Positions 48,590 through 59,439 of a stretch of 64,000 nt of DNA are shown here, one piece after another; positions within the stretch are counted from its first letter, which is position 1; every line of letters begins with the position of its first letter. Origin of the DNA: Sphingomonas jeddahensis (GTDB lineage: Bacteria; Pseudomonadota; Alphaproteobacteria; Sphingomonadales; Sphingomonadaceae); contig NZ_MPSB01000014.1 in the NCBI RefSeq assembly GCF_001981525.1, forward strand, positions 1-64,000, in the 5' to 3' direction. Position numbers and translations under genes: made by a program. The notes beneath the pieces are model-generated. The model had not been told where the DNA came from and did no database searches. It was given only the letters and a program-made list of their open reading frames with translations.

Positions 48590-48920
48590 TCAGGGCCAAG
48601 CACGATCAGGATCTTGCCACGGCCGAGCTGGCCGAGGTGGAGGCGCTCCCCGGCGTGGCCCTGCACCGACGATCGCCGCCGCCTATCGACGGCGGCTCGT
48701 GAAACTCAACGAAGAGCTGGCGGATCCGAAGGCACGTCAGGAGGCACTGCGGCACTTCGCGGCCTGGTCGACCGGCTCGTCGCCTTCCCGCATACCACGG
48801 AGCACGGCGTGAAGGTCGAGGTGGCGGGACGCCTCGCGGCGATGCTGACGCTCGCCGGCTTCAGTGCTCAGCCAGCCGATGGGACAGCGGTTGCCGTGGC
48901 TGGTGGTGGACGGCGGTTTG
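48590..48920 (+). pseudogene. Remnant of a large serine recombinase C-terminus
   Basis: Two frames carry fragments resembling the C-terminal end of large serine recombinases: YRRRLVKLNEELADPKARQE near 48690-48760, then after a frameshift LRGLVDRLVAFPHTTEHG and VEVAGRLAAMLTLAGFS near 48760-48860. In intact proteins these follow the zinc ribbon and end the enzyme. No N-terminal catalytic Ser domain remains. It lies 3' of tRNA-Gly, where integrative elements often sit. Confidence 0.6.
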
Positions 48921-48923
48921 TGC

Positions 48924-48997
48924 TGGAGCGGGTGAAGGGAATCGAACCCTCGTCGTAAGCTTGGGAAGCTTCTGCTCTACCATTGAGCTACACCCGC
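48924..48997 (-). tRNA. tRNA-Gly (anticodon CCC)
   Basis: Minus-strand cloverleaf: acceptor GCGGGTG/CACCCGC, D arm GCTCAATGGTAGAGC, anticodon loop TTCCCAA (anticodon CCC), T arm GGGTTCGATTCCC, discriminator T and encoded CCA. 74 bases. The 3' end faces the recombinase remnant. Confidence 0.95.
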
Positions 48998-49004
48998 GGC
49001 GGGA

Positions 49005-49059
49005 GCGTCAGTGGCACAAAGGCGGGGCGTCGGTCAACGCGCCTTTGTGCCACTGACGC
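49005..49059. terminator. Perfect 20-bp hairpin between DUF885 and tRNA-Gly
   Basis: Arm GCGTCAGTGGCACAAAGGCG at 49005-49024 is exactly complementary to 49040-49059, with a 15-base loop. It follows the stop of the DUF885 gene by 8 bases on its strand. Without a T run; may act as a terminator or transcript stabiliser, or be a dispersed repeat. Confidence 0.75.
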
Positions 49060-49067
49060 TTGCCCGA

Positions 49068-50882
49068 TCAGCCCCGCTTGGTGGCGATGTAGCGGTTGAC
49101 CTGTTCCTCCAGCACGTCGAGGGGCAGGGCGCCTTGGCTCAGCACGGCTTCGTGGAAGTCGCGAATGTCGAACTTGGTACCTAGTCCCTTTTGCGCCTTT
49201 TGGCGCAGCTCGGCAATCTTGAGCTGGCCGATCATGTAGCTGGTCGCCTGGCCGGGCCAGTTGAAATAGCGGTCGACCTCGCGCGCGATGTCGGTATCCG
49301 ACACCGAGCTGTTATTCTTGAAATAGGCGATCGCCTGGTCACGGTCCCAGCGCTTGGCGTGGATGCCGGTGTCGAGCACTAGCCGGATTGCGCGCCAGAC
49401 CTGGAGCGAGAGCATGCCGAAGCGATCATAGGGATCCTTGTAGATGCCCATTTCGTCGGCGAGCCGCTCCGAATAAAGGCCCCAGCCTTCCATATACGCG
49501 CCATAACCGCCGAACTTGCGGAACTTGGGGATGCCGGCCAGTTCCTGCTGACGCGCGATCTGGAAATGGTGGCCGGGTGCGCCTTCGTGTGCGGAGATGC
49601 CGGCGACCTGAACCTTCTGCGTCTGGTTCATGTCGACCAGGTTGACGTAATAGATGCCCGGACGCCCGCCGTCGGCGGACGGAGGGTTGTAGAAGGCGGT
49701 GGAAGCGGTGCCTTCACGCCATTTCTCGACCGCGCGGACCTCCAACGGCGCCTTCGGCAGAATGCGGAAGTAGCGCGGCGCGGCGGTCATTACCGAGGCG
49801 ATGATCGCACGCGCGTCGGTGAGATATTGTTCTCGGCCGGCTTCGGTGTTCGGATATTTGAACTTCGGATCGGTGCGGATCTGCTGAAAGAATTGCTCCA
49901 ACGTGCCGGTGAAGCCGACCTCTTTCTTGATCGCCTCCATCTCCTGGCGGATTGCGGCGACCTGGCGCAGGCCGATGTCGTGGATCTGGTCCGCGGTCAG
50001 GTTCGTGGTGGTCGAGCTCTTTAGGCGATCGGCGTAATAGGCTGCGCCATCGGGTAGGCTCCACGCGCCGAAATTGCCCTTCGACTTGGGTTCGATCTCG
50101 TCCAACGCGACGAACAGCAGATCATAGCCGCGCTTGAACGGGCCGGTGAGCGCGGCGGTGGCGTCGGCGATGAGCTTCTGCTTGGTCGCAGCGGGGGCGT
50201 CGAGCGCGGCGGCCTTCTTGCGGAAGTCGGCGAGCAGCGTGGAGTCCGCGCCGGTGTCGAAGGGCGCGCCGGTGATGACCTTCCTGGCGTCGGCGCGGGC
50301 GGGGGCGAAGTTCACCTTGTTGGGCACGATGCCGGCGGCGGCCTGTTCACGCATCGTGGCGGTGACTTCGCGCATCACGCGCTCGGTGTCGCGGATGCGG
50401 GCGATGTACGCCTGCGCGTCGGCGACATTGTCGACCTTGTGGTTGTTGATGAGCAGGACGGGAATGTCGCCGGCGGGGCTGCCGTTGGTGGAGACGGGGA
50501 AGCGATGCTTGCGGAAGCGGAAGGATTCGCGGCCGCGCTCCACCTCATGTTCGAACAGGCGAAAGCTGACCCGGGCGCTTTCGCCGAGCTGATCGGGCTT
50601 GAAGCGGGCGCGCATCTGCTTGAGCTGCTGTTCGGCGAGATCGCGGGCGCGCGTGGCCGCGGCGTCGGTGTAATCGTCGAGCCTGTCGTTGTTGGTCTTG
50701 AAGCCGAGGTGCGTCTGCGACTCCGGGCTGAGCGCGAGTTGCGCGTCGAAGGCGGCATCGAGGAACTGGAGCAGCGCGGCGTCCTGCGCACCGGGCTGGG
50801 CGGCGGCGGGCGCTTGCACCGGGGCGGCGGCGCCGGCGAGCGGCAGCAGCGGCAAGAGCATCAGGGCGAGGGTGCGGCGCAT
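49068..50882 (-). CDS. DUF885 domain exported protein (putative zinc peptidase)
   Basis: A 604-residue protein with a signal peptide (MRRTLALMLLPLLPLAGAAA). The late HEGAPGHHFQIARQQ motif with HExxH-like spacing and GWGLYSERLADE downstream resembles zinc metallopeptidases and marks DUF885. Members are periplasmic and unassigned in substrate; some sequence relatives act on dipeptides. Start ATG 50882. Neighbours upstream are family A repeats and an ABC-2 exporter; no operon is evident. Confidence 0.88.
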   Translation of the reverse strand: MRRTLALMLLPLLPLAGAAAPVQAPAAAQPGAQDAALLQFLDAAFDAQLALSPESQTHLGFKTNNDRLDDYTDAAATRARDLAEQQLKQMRARFKPDQLGESARVSFRLFEHEVERGRESFRFRKHRFPVSTNGSPAGDIPVLLINNHKVDNVADAQAYIARIRDTERVMREVTATMREQAAAGIVPNKVNFAPARADARKVITGAPFDTGADSTLLADFRKKAAALDAPAATKQKLIADATAALTGPFKRGYDLLFVALDEIEPKSKGNFGAWSLPDGAAYYADRLKSSTTTNLTADQIHDIGLRQVAAIRQEMEAIKKEVGFTGTLEQFFQQIRTDPKFKYPNTEAGREQYLTDARAIIASVMTAAPRYFRILPKAPLEVRAVEKWREGTASTAFYNPPSADGGRPGIYYVNLVDMNQTQKVQVAGISAHEGAPGHHFQIARQQELAGIPKFRKFGGYGAYMEGWGLYSERLADEMGIYKDPYDRFGMLSLQVWRAIRLVLDTGIHAKRWDRDQAIAYFKNNSSVSDTDIAREVDRYFNWPGQATSYMIGQLKIAELRQKAQKGLGTKFDIRDFHEAVLSQGALPLDVLEEQVNRYIATKRG

Positions 50883-50943
50883 TGGAATCTCCCGTGTTTC
50901 CCGTGCTTGTTGCCGGTTGGGAGGGGCGGCGCAATGGCTGCCA

Positions 50944-51079
50944 TCCTCCCCATCGAAGATGGGGAGGGGGACCGCTGCCGTCAGGCGGGGGTGAGGGGAA
51001 TGTCAGAGGCGCTTCGCTTGCGGCTTTCCCCTCCACCAGCTTCGCTGGTCCCCCTCCCCATGCGTTGCATGGGGAGGAC
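50944..51079. repeat. Intergenic inverted repeat, family A
   Basis: Left half CATCCTCCCCATCGAAGATG near 50943 and right half CCTCCACCAGCTTCGCTGGT with CTCCCCATGCGTTGCATGGG near 51030-51079. Sits between the ABC-2 permease stop and the DUF885 start region. Confidence 0.75.
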
Positions 51080-51088
51080 GGGGTGGCG

Positions 51089-51864
51089 TTAGTTCTTCAG
51101 GCGGTATCCGGTGCGGAAGATCCACCAGACTGTGGTGAGGCATATCGCGAAGAAGGCCGCCGTCACCGCGAGGCTGGCGAGAGGGGAGACGTCGGACTGG
51201 CCGAAGAAGGTCCAGCGGAAGCCGTTGATGAGGTAAGCGATAGGGTTGAACAGCGTCACCGTCCGCCACGGCTCTGGCAGCATGTCGAGCGAGTAGAAGG
51301 CGCCGCCGAGGAAGGTGAGGGGGGTGACGATCAGCAGCGGGATGACCTGTAGCTGCTCGAACCCCTTGGCCCAGATGCCGAGCACGAAGCCGAACAGCGA
51401 GAAGGTGCAGGCGACGAGCACGAGATAGGCGAGCATGATCGCCGGATGCTCGACATGAACATCGACGAAGAGGTTGGCGGTGACGAGGATGATGGCAGCC
51501 ACCAGCATCGCCTTGGTCGCGGCGGCGCCGACATAGCCGAGCACCGTCTCGAATGCCGACATCGGAGCGGATAGCAGCTCGTATATCGTGCCGGTGAAGC
51601 GCGGCATGTGGATGCCGAACGCGCCGTTGAAGGTGCTTTCCTGGAACAGGGACAGCATCATCAGGCCGGGGACGATGAAGCTGCCGTATGGAATGTCGCT
51701 CACCTCGGTCATGCGCGAACCGATCGCCGAGCCGAACACGACGAAATAGAGCGACGTGGTGATGACCGGCACCGCCAGCCCCGTCCAGAGCGTCCGGCGG
51801 AAACGGTGCATCTCGAAGCGGTAGAGCGCCCAGACGCCCTGCCAGTTGAAGCGGGGGGCGGTGC

Positions 51865-51868
<4 letters not shown>
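51089..51868 (-). CDS. ABC-2 type transporter permease
   Basis: A 259-residue membrane protein with six spans and the ABC-2 pattern: [58 protein letters not shown] and a last [16 protein letters not shown] 51868 overlaps the ATPase stop by four bases. Together they form an ATP-driven exporter of unknown substrate, similar to YadH/YadG or NodIJ. Upstream open frame beyond 51868 is a shadow of the ATPase. Confidence 0.92.
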
Positions 51869-52797
<929 letters not shown>

Positions 52798-52853
52798 GAT
52801 GACTCCTGCACGCAGGACGCGCGCTTCGCGGCGCTATATAGGGAGGCTAGCGA

Positions 52854-53810
52854 TTATTTCTCGTCGGTAACGAGAACCGCGAGCTTGCTGCCGGTGCCGC
52901 TGGTTGCCAGCGTCTCGCGCGTCACCAGCATGGTCGCACCGGGGGTGAGGATCGCTTCCAGCTTCTGGCGGAAGGCGTCCGGCACATGGCCCTTGGTGCG
53001 CTCGTCGGCGGTGAGTTCGCCGCCGGCGTTCGTGCCGCCGCCGGGAAGCGGCAGGCGGGTCCAGTGGGCGCCATTCGCGTCGATCGCGCGCAGGTTGAAC
53101 GCCTGGGTGGTGGTGATCGGCTCATCAAGCATGAGCGAGGCGGTGCCGATCTGCTTACCGTTGCGCATCACGACGATGCGGCGATCACGGCCGCTGACGA
53201 TGATCGACACGGGGCCGGTGGGGGCGAGTTCGGGGTTCCAGCTGTAGCTGGTGGGTGTCTTGTGCCCGTCGAGCGCGGGCGTCGTCAGCGGATTGGACGC
53301 GGGCGCCACTTCGGGCACCAGTCCTTCGTCGGTGATGACGACCGTGAGGCCGAGCTTCGTCACGCCATACAGCTGCTTGGCGAAGGCGAGCGGCAGGCGG
53401 ACGCAGCCGTGGCTGGCAGGGTAGCCGGGGAGCGAGCCGGCGTGAAGCGCGATGCCGTCCCAGGTCAGGCGCTGCATGTAAGGCATGGGGGCGTTGTTGT
53501 AGAGGTTCGAGTGGTGATCCACGCGTTTCTGGAGGATCGTGAACACGCCGGTCGGGGTGGCGTGGCCCGGCTTGCCCGAGGAAACGGTGGTGACGCCGAT
53601 CGGCACGCCGTTGCGATAGACATAGGCGCGCTGCGTCTTGAGGCTGACGATCATCGTGACCGGGCCTTCGGGGGCGATCTGCGGCGCCCAGAGATATTCG
53701 CCGGGCTTCATCCGCTCGATCGCGCCCGGTTCCATGATCGGAGCGGGCTGCTGCTGCGCCAGCGCGGGGGTGGCCAGGGCGAAGGCGAGAAGCGGGAGAA
53801 GGCGGCGCAT
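52854..53810 (-). CDS. L,D-transpeptidase (YkuD family), secreted
   Basis: A 318-residue protein with signal peptide MRRLLPLLAFALATPALAQ. Catalytic YkuD motif HAGSLPGYPASHGCVRLP near 145 with His and Cys, preceded by APQIAPEGPVTMIVSLKTQRAYVYRNG. A second, catalytic-Cys-free copy of that strand pattern follows (ELAPTGPVSIIVSGRDRRIVVMRNG near 215). It makes 3-3 cross-links or attaches proteins to peptidoglycan. GGAGG five bases before ATG 53810 favours it over ATG 53822. Confidence 0.88.
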   Translation of the reverse strand: MRRLLPLLAFALATPALAQQQPAPIMEPGAIERMKPGEYLWAPQIAPEGPVTMIVSLKTQRAYVYRNGVPIGVTTVSSGKPGHATPTGVFTILQKRVDHHSNLYNNAPMPYMQRLTWDGIALHAGSLPGYPASHGCVRLPLAFAKQLYGVTKLGLTVVITDEGLVPEVAPASNPLTTPALDGHKTPTSYSWNPELAPTGPVSIIVSGRDRRIVVMRNGKQIGTASLMLDEPITTTQAFNLRAIDANGAHWTRLPLPGGGTNAGGELTADERTKGHVPDAFRQKLEAILTPGATMLVTRETLATSGTGSKLAVLVTDEK

Positions 53811-53837
53811 CGAAACCTCCACTCTATTTCAGATGCA

Positions 53838-53920
53838 CGTCACCCCGGCCTTGAGCCGGGGTCCCGCTTCCTCTTCGACGTAGCGAAGGCAGCGGGACCC
53901 CGGGTCAAGCCCGGGGCGAC
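53838..53920. repeat. Intergenic inverted repeat, family B
   Basis: Arms CGTCACCCCGGCCTTGAGCC and CGGGTCAAGCCCGGGGCGAC about a loop with TTCCTCTTCGACGTAGCGAA. Between the L,D-transpeptidase and sucB. Confidence 0.85.
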
Positions 53921-53940
53921 AATGATTAACTTGATGAACC

Positions 53941-55212
53941 TTACAGATCGATCAGAATGCGGGTCGGATCCTCGATCGCGTTCTTGAGCGCGACGAGGAA
54001 GGTCACCGCCTCGCGACCGTCGATCAGGCGGTGATCGTAGGAGAGCGCGAGGTACATCATCGGGCGGACGACGATCTGGCCGTTCACCACGACCGGACGA
54101 TCCTCGATGCGGTGCAGGCCGAGCACGGCCGACTGCGGCGGGTTGATGATCGGGGTGGACATCAGTGAGCCGAACACGCCGCCGTTCGAGATGGTGAAGG
54201 TGCCGCCCTTCATCTCGTCCATCTTGAGCGTGCCTTCCTTGGCACGCTTGCCATAGTCGCCGATCGTCTTTTCGATGCCCGCGACCGACAGGTCCTGCGC
54301 GTCGCGTATCACCGGCACGACCAGGCCGCCGGGCGAGGAGACCGCGACCGAGATGTCGGCATAATCGTGATAGACGATCTCGTCGCCCTCGATCGAGGCG
54401 TTGACCGACGGGATGTCCTTCAGGGCCATGGTCGCCGCCTTCACGAAGAAGCCCATGAAACCGAGGCGAACGCCGTGCTTCTTCTCGAACAGGTCCTTGT
54501 ACTTGGCGCGCGCCTCGATCACCGCGGTCATGTCGACGTCGTTGAACGTCGTCAGCATCGCGGCGGTGTTTTGCGCTTCCTTGAGGCGCTTGGCGATCGT
54601 CTGGCGCAGGCGCGTCATGCGCACGCGCTCTTCCTTGCGGCCGGTCGAGGCGGCGACCGACGGGGTGGCCGGCGCAACGGGGGCGGCGGGCGCAGCTGCC
54701 GGGCGCGACGACGCGGCGGTGGCGACGTCTTCCTTGGTGATGCGACCGTCGCGGCCGGTGCCCTTTACCGTGGCGGGATCCACGCCATGCTCCAACATCG
54801 CGCGACGCACCGAGGGGCTGAGTGCGGCCGGTGCGTCGCTGTCGATTGGGGTGGCACCGTGATTGCCGTAGCCGCCAGCAGCCGGCGCCGGCTGATCGCC
54901 GCCTGCCGGTACGGCGCTCTTCGCGCTCTCGGTAGCGGCGGGCTGCGGCGCCGGGGCGGCGGCAGCGGCACCGTCGCCAGCCTCCACCGTCGCGAGCATC
55001 GCGCCGACCTCCACCGTGTCACCGACCTTCACGGCATGCTGGCCCATGATGCCTGCGACCGGGCTGGGCACCTCGACCGACACCTTGTCGGTTTCCAGGC
55101 TGGCGATCGGCTCGTCAGCGGCGACCTTGTCGCCCGGCTGCTTGAGCCATTCGCCCAACGTTGCTTCGGTGATCGATTCGCCCAGCGTGGGGACCAGAAC
55201 TTCGGTTGCCAT
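53941..55212 (-). CDS. sucB: Dihydrolipoyllysine succinyltransferase (E2 of 2-oxoglutarate dehydrogenase)
   Basis: A 423-residue E2 enzyme. Lipoyl domain with [12 protein letters not shown] near 44 (lipoyl-Lys), a long Ala/Pro linker, a peripheral subunit-binding domain ([29 protein letters not shown]), and catalytic domain ending [16 protein letters not shown] with His and Asp. It transfers succinyl to CoA in the TCA cycle. Start ATG 55212 ([12 protein letters not shown]). Between family B and family C repeats. Confidence 0.96.
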   Translation of the reverse strand: MATEVLVPTLGESITEATLGEWLKQPGDKVAADEPIASLETDKVSVEVPSPVAGIMGQHAVKVGDTVEVGAMLATVEAGDGAAAAAPAPQPAATESAKSAVPAGGDQPAPAAGGYGNHGATPIDSDAPAALSPSVRRAMLEHGVDPATVKGTGRDGRITKEDVATAASSRPAAAPAAPVAPATPSVAASTGRKEERVRMTRLRQTIAKRLKEAQNTAAMLTTFNDVDMTAVIEARAKYKDLFEKKHGVRLGFMGFFVKAATMALKDIPSVNASIEGDEIVYHDYADISVAVSSPGGLVVPVIRDAQDLSVAGIEKTIGDYGKRAKEGTLKMDEMKGGTFTISNGGVFGSLMSTPIINPPQSAVLGLHRIEDRPVVVNGQIVVRPMMYLALSYDHRLIDGREAVTFLVALKNAIEDPTRILIDL

Positions 55213-55227
55213 CTTTTCGCTTCCCTT

Positions 55228-55332
55228 GTTCCCCGGCGAAGGCCGGGGCCCAGTTGCGAGGCGTCCTGTGGAGAGCGCTTCGCGTGAACAACAATCGGAG
55301 TCGCAACTGGACCCCGGCCTTCGCCGGGGAAC
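55228..55332. repeat. Inverted repeat, family C (gene-free copy)
   Basis: 32-base arms at 55228-55259 (GTTCCCCGGCGAAGGCCGGG...) and 55301-55332 are complementary with one mismatch. The loop is 41 bases. The same arms, with another loop, flank the GIY-YIG gene at 59440-59816. Lies between sucA and sucB. Confidence 0.93.
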
Positions 55333-55345
55333 AGCTACGGTGAGC

Positions 55346-58321
55346 TTAAGCGGTCGCGCTGCCGGCCTTCTTGGTCGTCTCGGCGGACCGCGTACGGCGG
55401 ATTTCCTCACGCACATTGTGGCCGAGCGCGTCGGCGATCAACGCACCCTGCTCCGCCTGGTGCCGCTTCATCAGGCCCGTCGCCGGCGAAGCCGCCGCCG
55501 CACGACCGGCGTAGCGCGGCCGCTTGATCGCGCAGCCCGCCTCGCCCAGCGCTTCTTCGATGAACGGTTCGACGAAGAACCAATAGCCGTTGTTGCGCGG
55601 CTCTTCCTGCGCCCAGACCACGTCCTCCAGGTTCGGCATGCGCGCGATCCGCTTGGCGAGGGCCTCGGTGGGGAAGGGGTAGAGCTGCTCGATGCGGACG
55701 ATCTGCGTGCCGGTGTCGCCTGCGGCGTCGCGCGCTTCCATCAGGTCGTAGGAAACCTTGCCGGTGCACAGCACGAGCCGCTTGGTCGCCTCATCTGCTG
55801 GCGCGGACGGATCGGAGAGGATGCGGCGGAAGTGCGAATCTCCCAGGAAGTCCGCCGTGCTCGATACGGCCAGCTTGTGGCGCAGCAGCGACTTGGGCGT
55901 CATCACGATCAGCGGCTTGCGGAAGCTGCGGTGCATCTGCCGGCGGAGCAGGTGGAAATAGTTTGCCGGCGTGGTGCAGTTCGCGACCTGGATATTGTCC
56001 TGCGCGCAGAGTTGCAGGAACCGCTCCGGACGTGCCGAGCTATGCTCCGGACCCTGACCCTCGTAGCCATGCGGCAGCAGCATCACGAGGCCGTTGGCGC
56101 GCAGCCACTTGGCCTCCCCGCTCGCTATGAACTGGTCGATCATGATCTGCGCGCCGTTGACGAAGTCACCGAACTGCGCCTCCCAAAGCACCAACGTCTT
56201 TGGATCGGCGAGCGCGTACCCATATTCGAAACCGAGCACGCCATATTCGGAAAGCGGGCTGTCGAGCACCTCAAACTGGCCGTGCTCTACGCTCCACAGC
56301 GGAACGTAGCGCTTCTCGGTGTTCTGATCGACCCAGACGGCGTGACGCTGCGAGAACGTGCCGCGGCCCGAATCCTGGCCCGAAAGACGGACGCCGAAGC
56401 CTTCCGACAGCAGCGAGCCGAAGGCCAGGGCCTCGCCGGTCGCCCAGTCGAAGTTCTCACCGGTGGCGAACATGTTGCGCTTGGCGTCGATGACCCGGGC
56501 CAGCGTCTTGTGGATCGCGAGATCCTCGGGAACGGTGGTCAGCGTGCGGCCGATCGAATCGAACAGCTTCTGCTCGATGCCGGTGTCGTAGCTGCGCCGC
56601 GCCGTTTCGGCATCGGCCGGTGCCGACAGGCCCGACCAGCGCCCCGCGAACCAATCCGCCTTGTTCGGCTTGTAGCTCGCGCCAGCCTCGAACTCGCCTT
56701 CGAGCAAGGTGGTGAACTGCTTGACGTTATCGTCCATCCACGCCTGATCGACGACGCCTTGCTCGACAAGGCGCTTGCCGTAGATCTCGCTGACCGGCGG
56801 ATGGTTGCGGATCGCCTTGTACATCAGCGGCTGGGTGAAGCCGGGCTCGTCGCCCTCGTTGTGGCCGAAGCGACGATAGCACCACATGTCGATCACGACA
56901 TCGCGGTGGAACTTCTGGCGGAACTCAATCGCCATCTTGGTGGCAAAGGTCACCGCCTCGGGATCGTCGCCGTTGACGTGGAAGACCGGCGCCTGAACGC
57001 CCTTGGCGACGTCCGACGGATAAGGCGAGGAGCGCGCGAACTGCGGGCTCGTCGTGAAGCCGATCTGGTTGTTGATGACGAAATGGACGCAGCCACCGGT
57101 GTTGTACCCGCGGATGCCCGAGAAGCCGAGGCACTCCCAGACGATGCCCTGGCCGGCGAAGGCCGCGTCGCCATGGATCAGCACGGGCAGCGACTTGCAA
57201 TGATCGTCGAGATCCTTGGCGATCGTCTGGATGGCGCGGACCTTGCCGAGCACCACCGGATCCGCCGCTTCAAGGTGCGACGGGTTAGCGACGAGCGACA
57301 TATGGACCTTGATCCCGTCGAACTCGCGATCGGTGGAGGTGCCGAGGTGGTATTTCACGTCACCCGATCCGCCGATATCGTCGGGGTTCGCCGAACCGCC
57401 GGCGAATTCGTGGAAAATCACGCGCAGCGGCTTGCCCATGACGTTGGCAAGCACGTTCAGGCGCCCGCGGTGCGCCATGCCGAAGACGATGTCGTTGACG
57501 CCCGCCGCACCGCCGTACTTGATGACGCTTTCGAGCGCCGGGATCATCGCTTCACCGCCGTCAAGGCCGAAGCGCTTCGTGCCGACGTACTTGCGGCCGA
57601 GGAACTTCTCCCACTGCTCGGCCTCGATGACCTTGTTGAGGATCGCCTTCTTGCCCTGAGGCGTGAACTCGATCGCCTTGTCCTTGCCCTCCATGCGGTC
57701 CTGAAGGAAGCGGCGCTCCTCCACGTCGGCGATGTGCATATATTCGAGGCCGACGTTCCCGCAGTAGTTCGCGCGCAGGATGTCGACGAGCTCGCGGATC
57801 GTGGTCCACTGCAGGCCCATCGTGCCGCCCATGTAGACCGGCCGATCGATACCGGCGTCGGTGAAGCCGTGATATTCGGTCTTGAGGTCGGCCGGCAGCT
57901 CACGAATGGTGTTGAGCCCGAGCGGATCGAGGTTGGCGGCAAGGTGGCCGCGGACGCGATAGGTGCGCACCAGCAGCTGCGCGCGGATCGAGTCACCGGC
58001 GGCGCGGAGGATCTCGTCCTGCGACGGCGCGGGAGCTGCCGCAGCCGGGGCAGGGGCGGGCTTGCCACCCTTGGCCGGCTTGGGCGCGGGCTCCATCTGC
58101 GTCGGGTCAAGCGCAGCGGTCAGATCGTCGGTGGTGGTCAGCGGCCAGCGCTTGCTCTGCCAGCTCGGCCCCGAGGCGCTGCCTTCCAGCCCTTCGAAGA
58201 AGCCGCGCCAGCCCGGCTCGACACTGTCGGGCGAGGCCTTGAAGCGCGTGTAGAGCGCTTCGATGAACGCGGGCGACACGCCGCCTGCGATGTCCGAGAA
58301 ATCCTGACCTTCGTAGCCCAT
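55346..58321 (-). CDS. sucA: 2-oxoglutarate dehydrogenase E1 component
   Basis: A 991-residue thiamine-diphosphate enzyme that decarboxylates 2-oxoglutarate. Recognisable parts: [20 protein letters not shown] at the N-terminus, [40 protein letters not shown], and late [20 protein letters not shown] (in parts). ATG 58321 (MGYEGQD) has GTGGAG upstream; GTG 58333 is in frame but less likely. First gene after sucD in the TCA block. Confidence 0.97.
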   Translation of the reverse strand: MGYEGQDFSDIAGGVSPAFIEALYTRFKASPDSVEPGWRGFFEGLEGSASGPSWQSKRWPLTTTDDLTAALDPTQMEPAPKPAKGGKPAPAPAAAAPAPSQDEILRAAGDSIRAQLLVRTYRVRGHLAANLDPLGLNTIRELPADLKTEYHGFTDAGIDRPVYMGGTMGLQWTTIRELVDILRANYCGNVGLEYMHIADVEERRFLQDRMEGKDKAIEFTPQGKKAILNKVIEAEQWEKFLGRKYVGTKRFGLDGGEAMIPALESVIKYGGAAGVNDIVFGMAHRGRLNVLANVMGKPLRVIFHEFAGGSANPDDIGGSGDVKYHLGTSTDREFDGIKVHMSLVANPSHLEAADPVVLGKVRAIQTIAKDLDDHCKSLPVLIHGDAAFAGQGIVWECLGFSGIRGYNTGGCVHFVINNQIGFTTSPQFARSSPYPSDVAKGVQAPVFHVNGDDPEAVTFATKMAIEFRQKFHRDVVIDMWCYRRFGHNEGDEPGFTQPLMYKAIRNHPPVSEIYGKRLVEQGVVDQAWMDDNVKQFTTLLEGEFEAGASYKPNKADWFAGRWSGLSAPADAETARRSYDTGIEQKLFDSIGRTLTTVPEDLAIHKTLARVIDAKRNMFATGENFDWATGEALAFGSLLSEGFGVRLSGQDSGRGTFSQRHAVWVDQNTEKRYVPLWSVEHGQFEVLDSPLSEYGVLGFEYGYALADPKTLVLWEAQFGDFVNGAQIMIDQFIASGEAKWLRANGLVMLLPHGYEGQGPEHSSARPERFLQLCAQDNIQVANCTTPANYFHLLRRQMHRSFRKPLIVMTPKSLLRHKLAVSSTADFLGDSHFRRILSDPSAPADEATKRLVLCTGKVSYDLMEARDAAGDTGTQIVRIEQLYPFPTEALAKRIARMPNLEDVVWAQEEPRNNGYWFFVEPFIEEALGEAGCAIKRPRYAGRAAAASPATGLMKRHQAEQGALIADALGHNVREEIRRTRSAETTKKAGSATA

Positions 58322-58528
58322 TGCCAACTCCACTCCCTCTCTCCTCCGGCACGGAGGCGAGGGTTGCGCGGACGCAGGCCCACATGGCCTCCGTCGTAGC
58401 TAGAAAGGGGTGGTTTCGCTCGAAACCGTGCGAGCCTGCGGCTCGCTCGACCCCTCTCCAACTTCGCCTAGGCAACGAGTTGCCTAGGCTTCGTATCCTC
58501 TCCCCTGGACAGGGGAGAGGAAGTTACT
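58322..58528. repeat. Intergenic region with degenerate GC hairpins
   Basis: Holds hairpins CCTCCGGCACGGAGG near 58347 and CCTCTCCCCTGGACAGGGGAGAGG near 58498 (shown only in part: CTCTCCCCTGG/CAGGGGAGAG), plus CCTAGGCAACGAGTTGCCTAGG near 58467. Precedes sucD stop region and sucA start. No gene. Confidence 0.65.
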
Positions 58529-59413
58529 TCACTTGCCCAGCACCGACAGCAGCGTGGAGCCGAGTTCACTGGGGGACGCCGCGACCTTGATGCCGGCGGC
58601 TTCCATCGCCGCGATCTTGTCCTCGGCGCCGCCCTGGCCGCCCGAGACGATCGCACCGGCATGGCCCATGCGACGGCCCGGAGGCGCCGTGCGGCCAGCG
58701 ATGAAGCCCGCCATCGGCTTCTTGCGGCCGCGCTTCGCCTCGTCGCGGAGGAACTGCGCCGCTTCTTCCTCGGCCGAGCCACCAATCTCGCCGATCATGA
58801 TGATCGACTCGGTCGCGTCGTCGGCGAGGAACAGCTCGAGCACGTCGATGAAGTTGGTGCCGTTGACGGGATCGCCGCCGATGCCGACCGCGGTGGTCTG
58901 GCCAAGGCCGGCGTTCGACGTCTGGAACACCGCCTCATAGGTCAGCGTGCCCGAGCGCGAGACGACGCCAACCGAGCCCTTCTTGAAGATGTTGCCGGGC
59001 ATGATGCCGATCTTGCACTCACCCGGCGTCAGCACGCCCGGGCAGTTCGGGCCAATGAGGCGCGACTTGGAACCCGAGAGCGAGCGCTTGACGCGCACCA
59101 TGTCGAGCACCGGGATGCCTTCGGTGATGCAGACGATCAGCGGGACCTGCGCGTCGATCGCCTCGAGGATCGAGTCCGCGGCAAAGGGCGGCGGGACGTA
59201 GATCACCGACGCATCGGCGCCGGTCTTGGTCACGGCTTCGGCGACAGTGTCGAACAGCGGCAGGCCGAGGTGGGTGCCACCGCCCTTGCCCGGCGTGACG
59301 CCGGCGACCATCTGCGTGCCATAGGCCAGCGCGGCTTCGGTGTGGAAGCTGCCGGTGTTGCCGGTCATGCCCTGCGTGATGACCTTGGTATTCTTGTCGA
59401 CGAGAATGCTCAT
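58529..59413 (-). CDS. sucD: Succinate-CoA ligase subunit alpha
   Basis: A 294-residue subunit. [11 protein letters not shown] at the N-terminus binds Co[13 protein letters not shown] near 121, and active-site phospho-His in [14 protein letters not shown] near 246. With SucC it interconverts succinyl-CoA and succinate with nucleotide triphosphate formation. SucC is not next to it here; the space to mdh holds a GIY-YIG element instead. Confidence 0.96.
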   Translation of the reverse strand: MSILVDKNTKVITQGMTGNTGSFHTEAALAYGTQMVAGVTPGKGGGTHLGLPLFDTVAEAVTKTGADASVIYVPPPFAADSILEAIDAQVPLIVCITEGIPVLDMVRVKRSLSGSKSRLIGPNCPGVLTPGECKIGIMPGNIFKKGSVGVVSRSGTLTYEAVFQTSNAGLGQTTAVGIGGDPVNGTNFIDVLELFLADDATESIIMIGEIGGSAEEEAAQFLRDEAKRGRKKPMAGFIAGRTAPPGRRMGHAGAIVSGGQGGAEDKIAAMEAAGIKVAASPSELGSTLLSVLGK

Positions 59414-59439
59414 GTCGTCTCCGTAGACTGGCTGTCACC

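Noticed and set aside
48272..48958. Intact 228-codon gene
   Set aside because: Overlaps another gene in a different frame and only its end resembles a recombinase; interpreted as a remnant.
55016..58399. 1127-codon plus-strand open frame
   Set aside because: Antisense shadow of sucA and sucB start.
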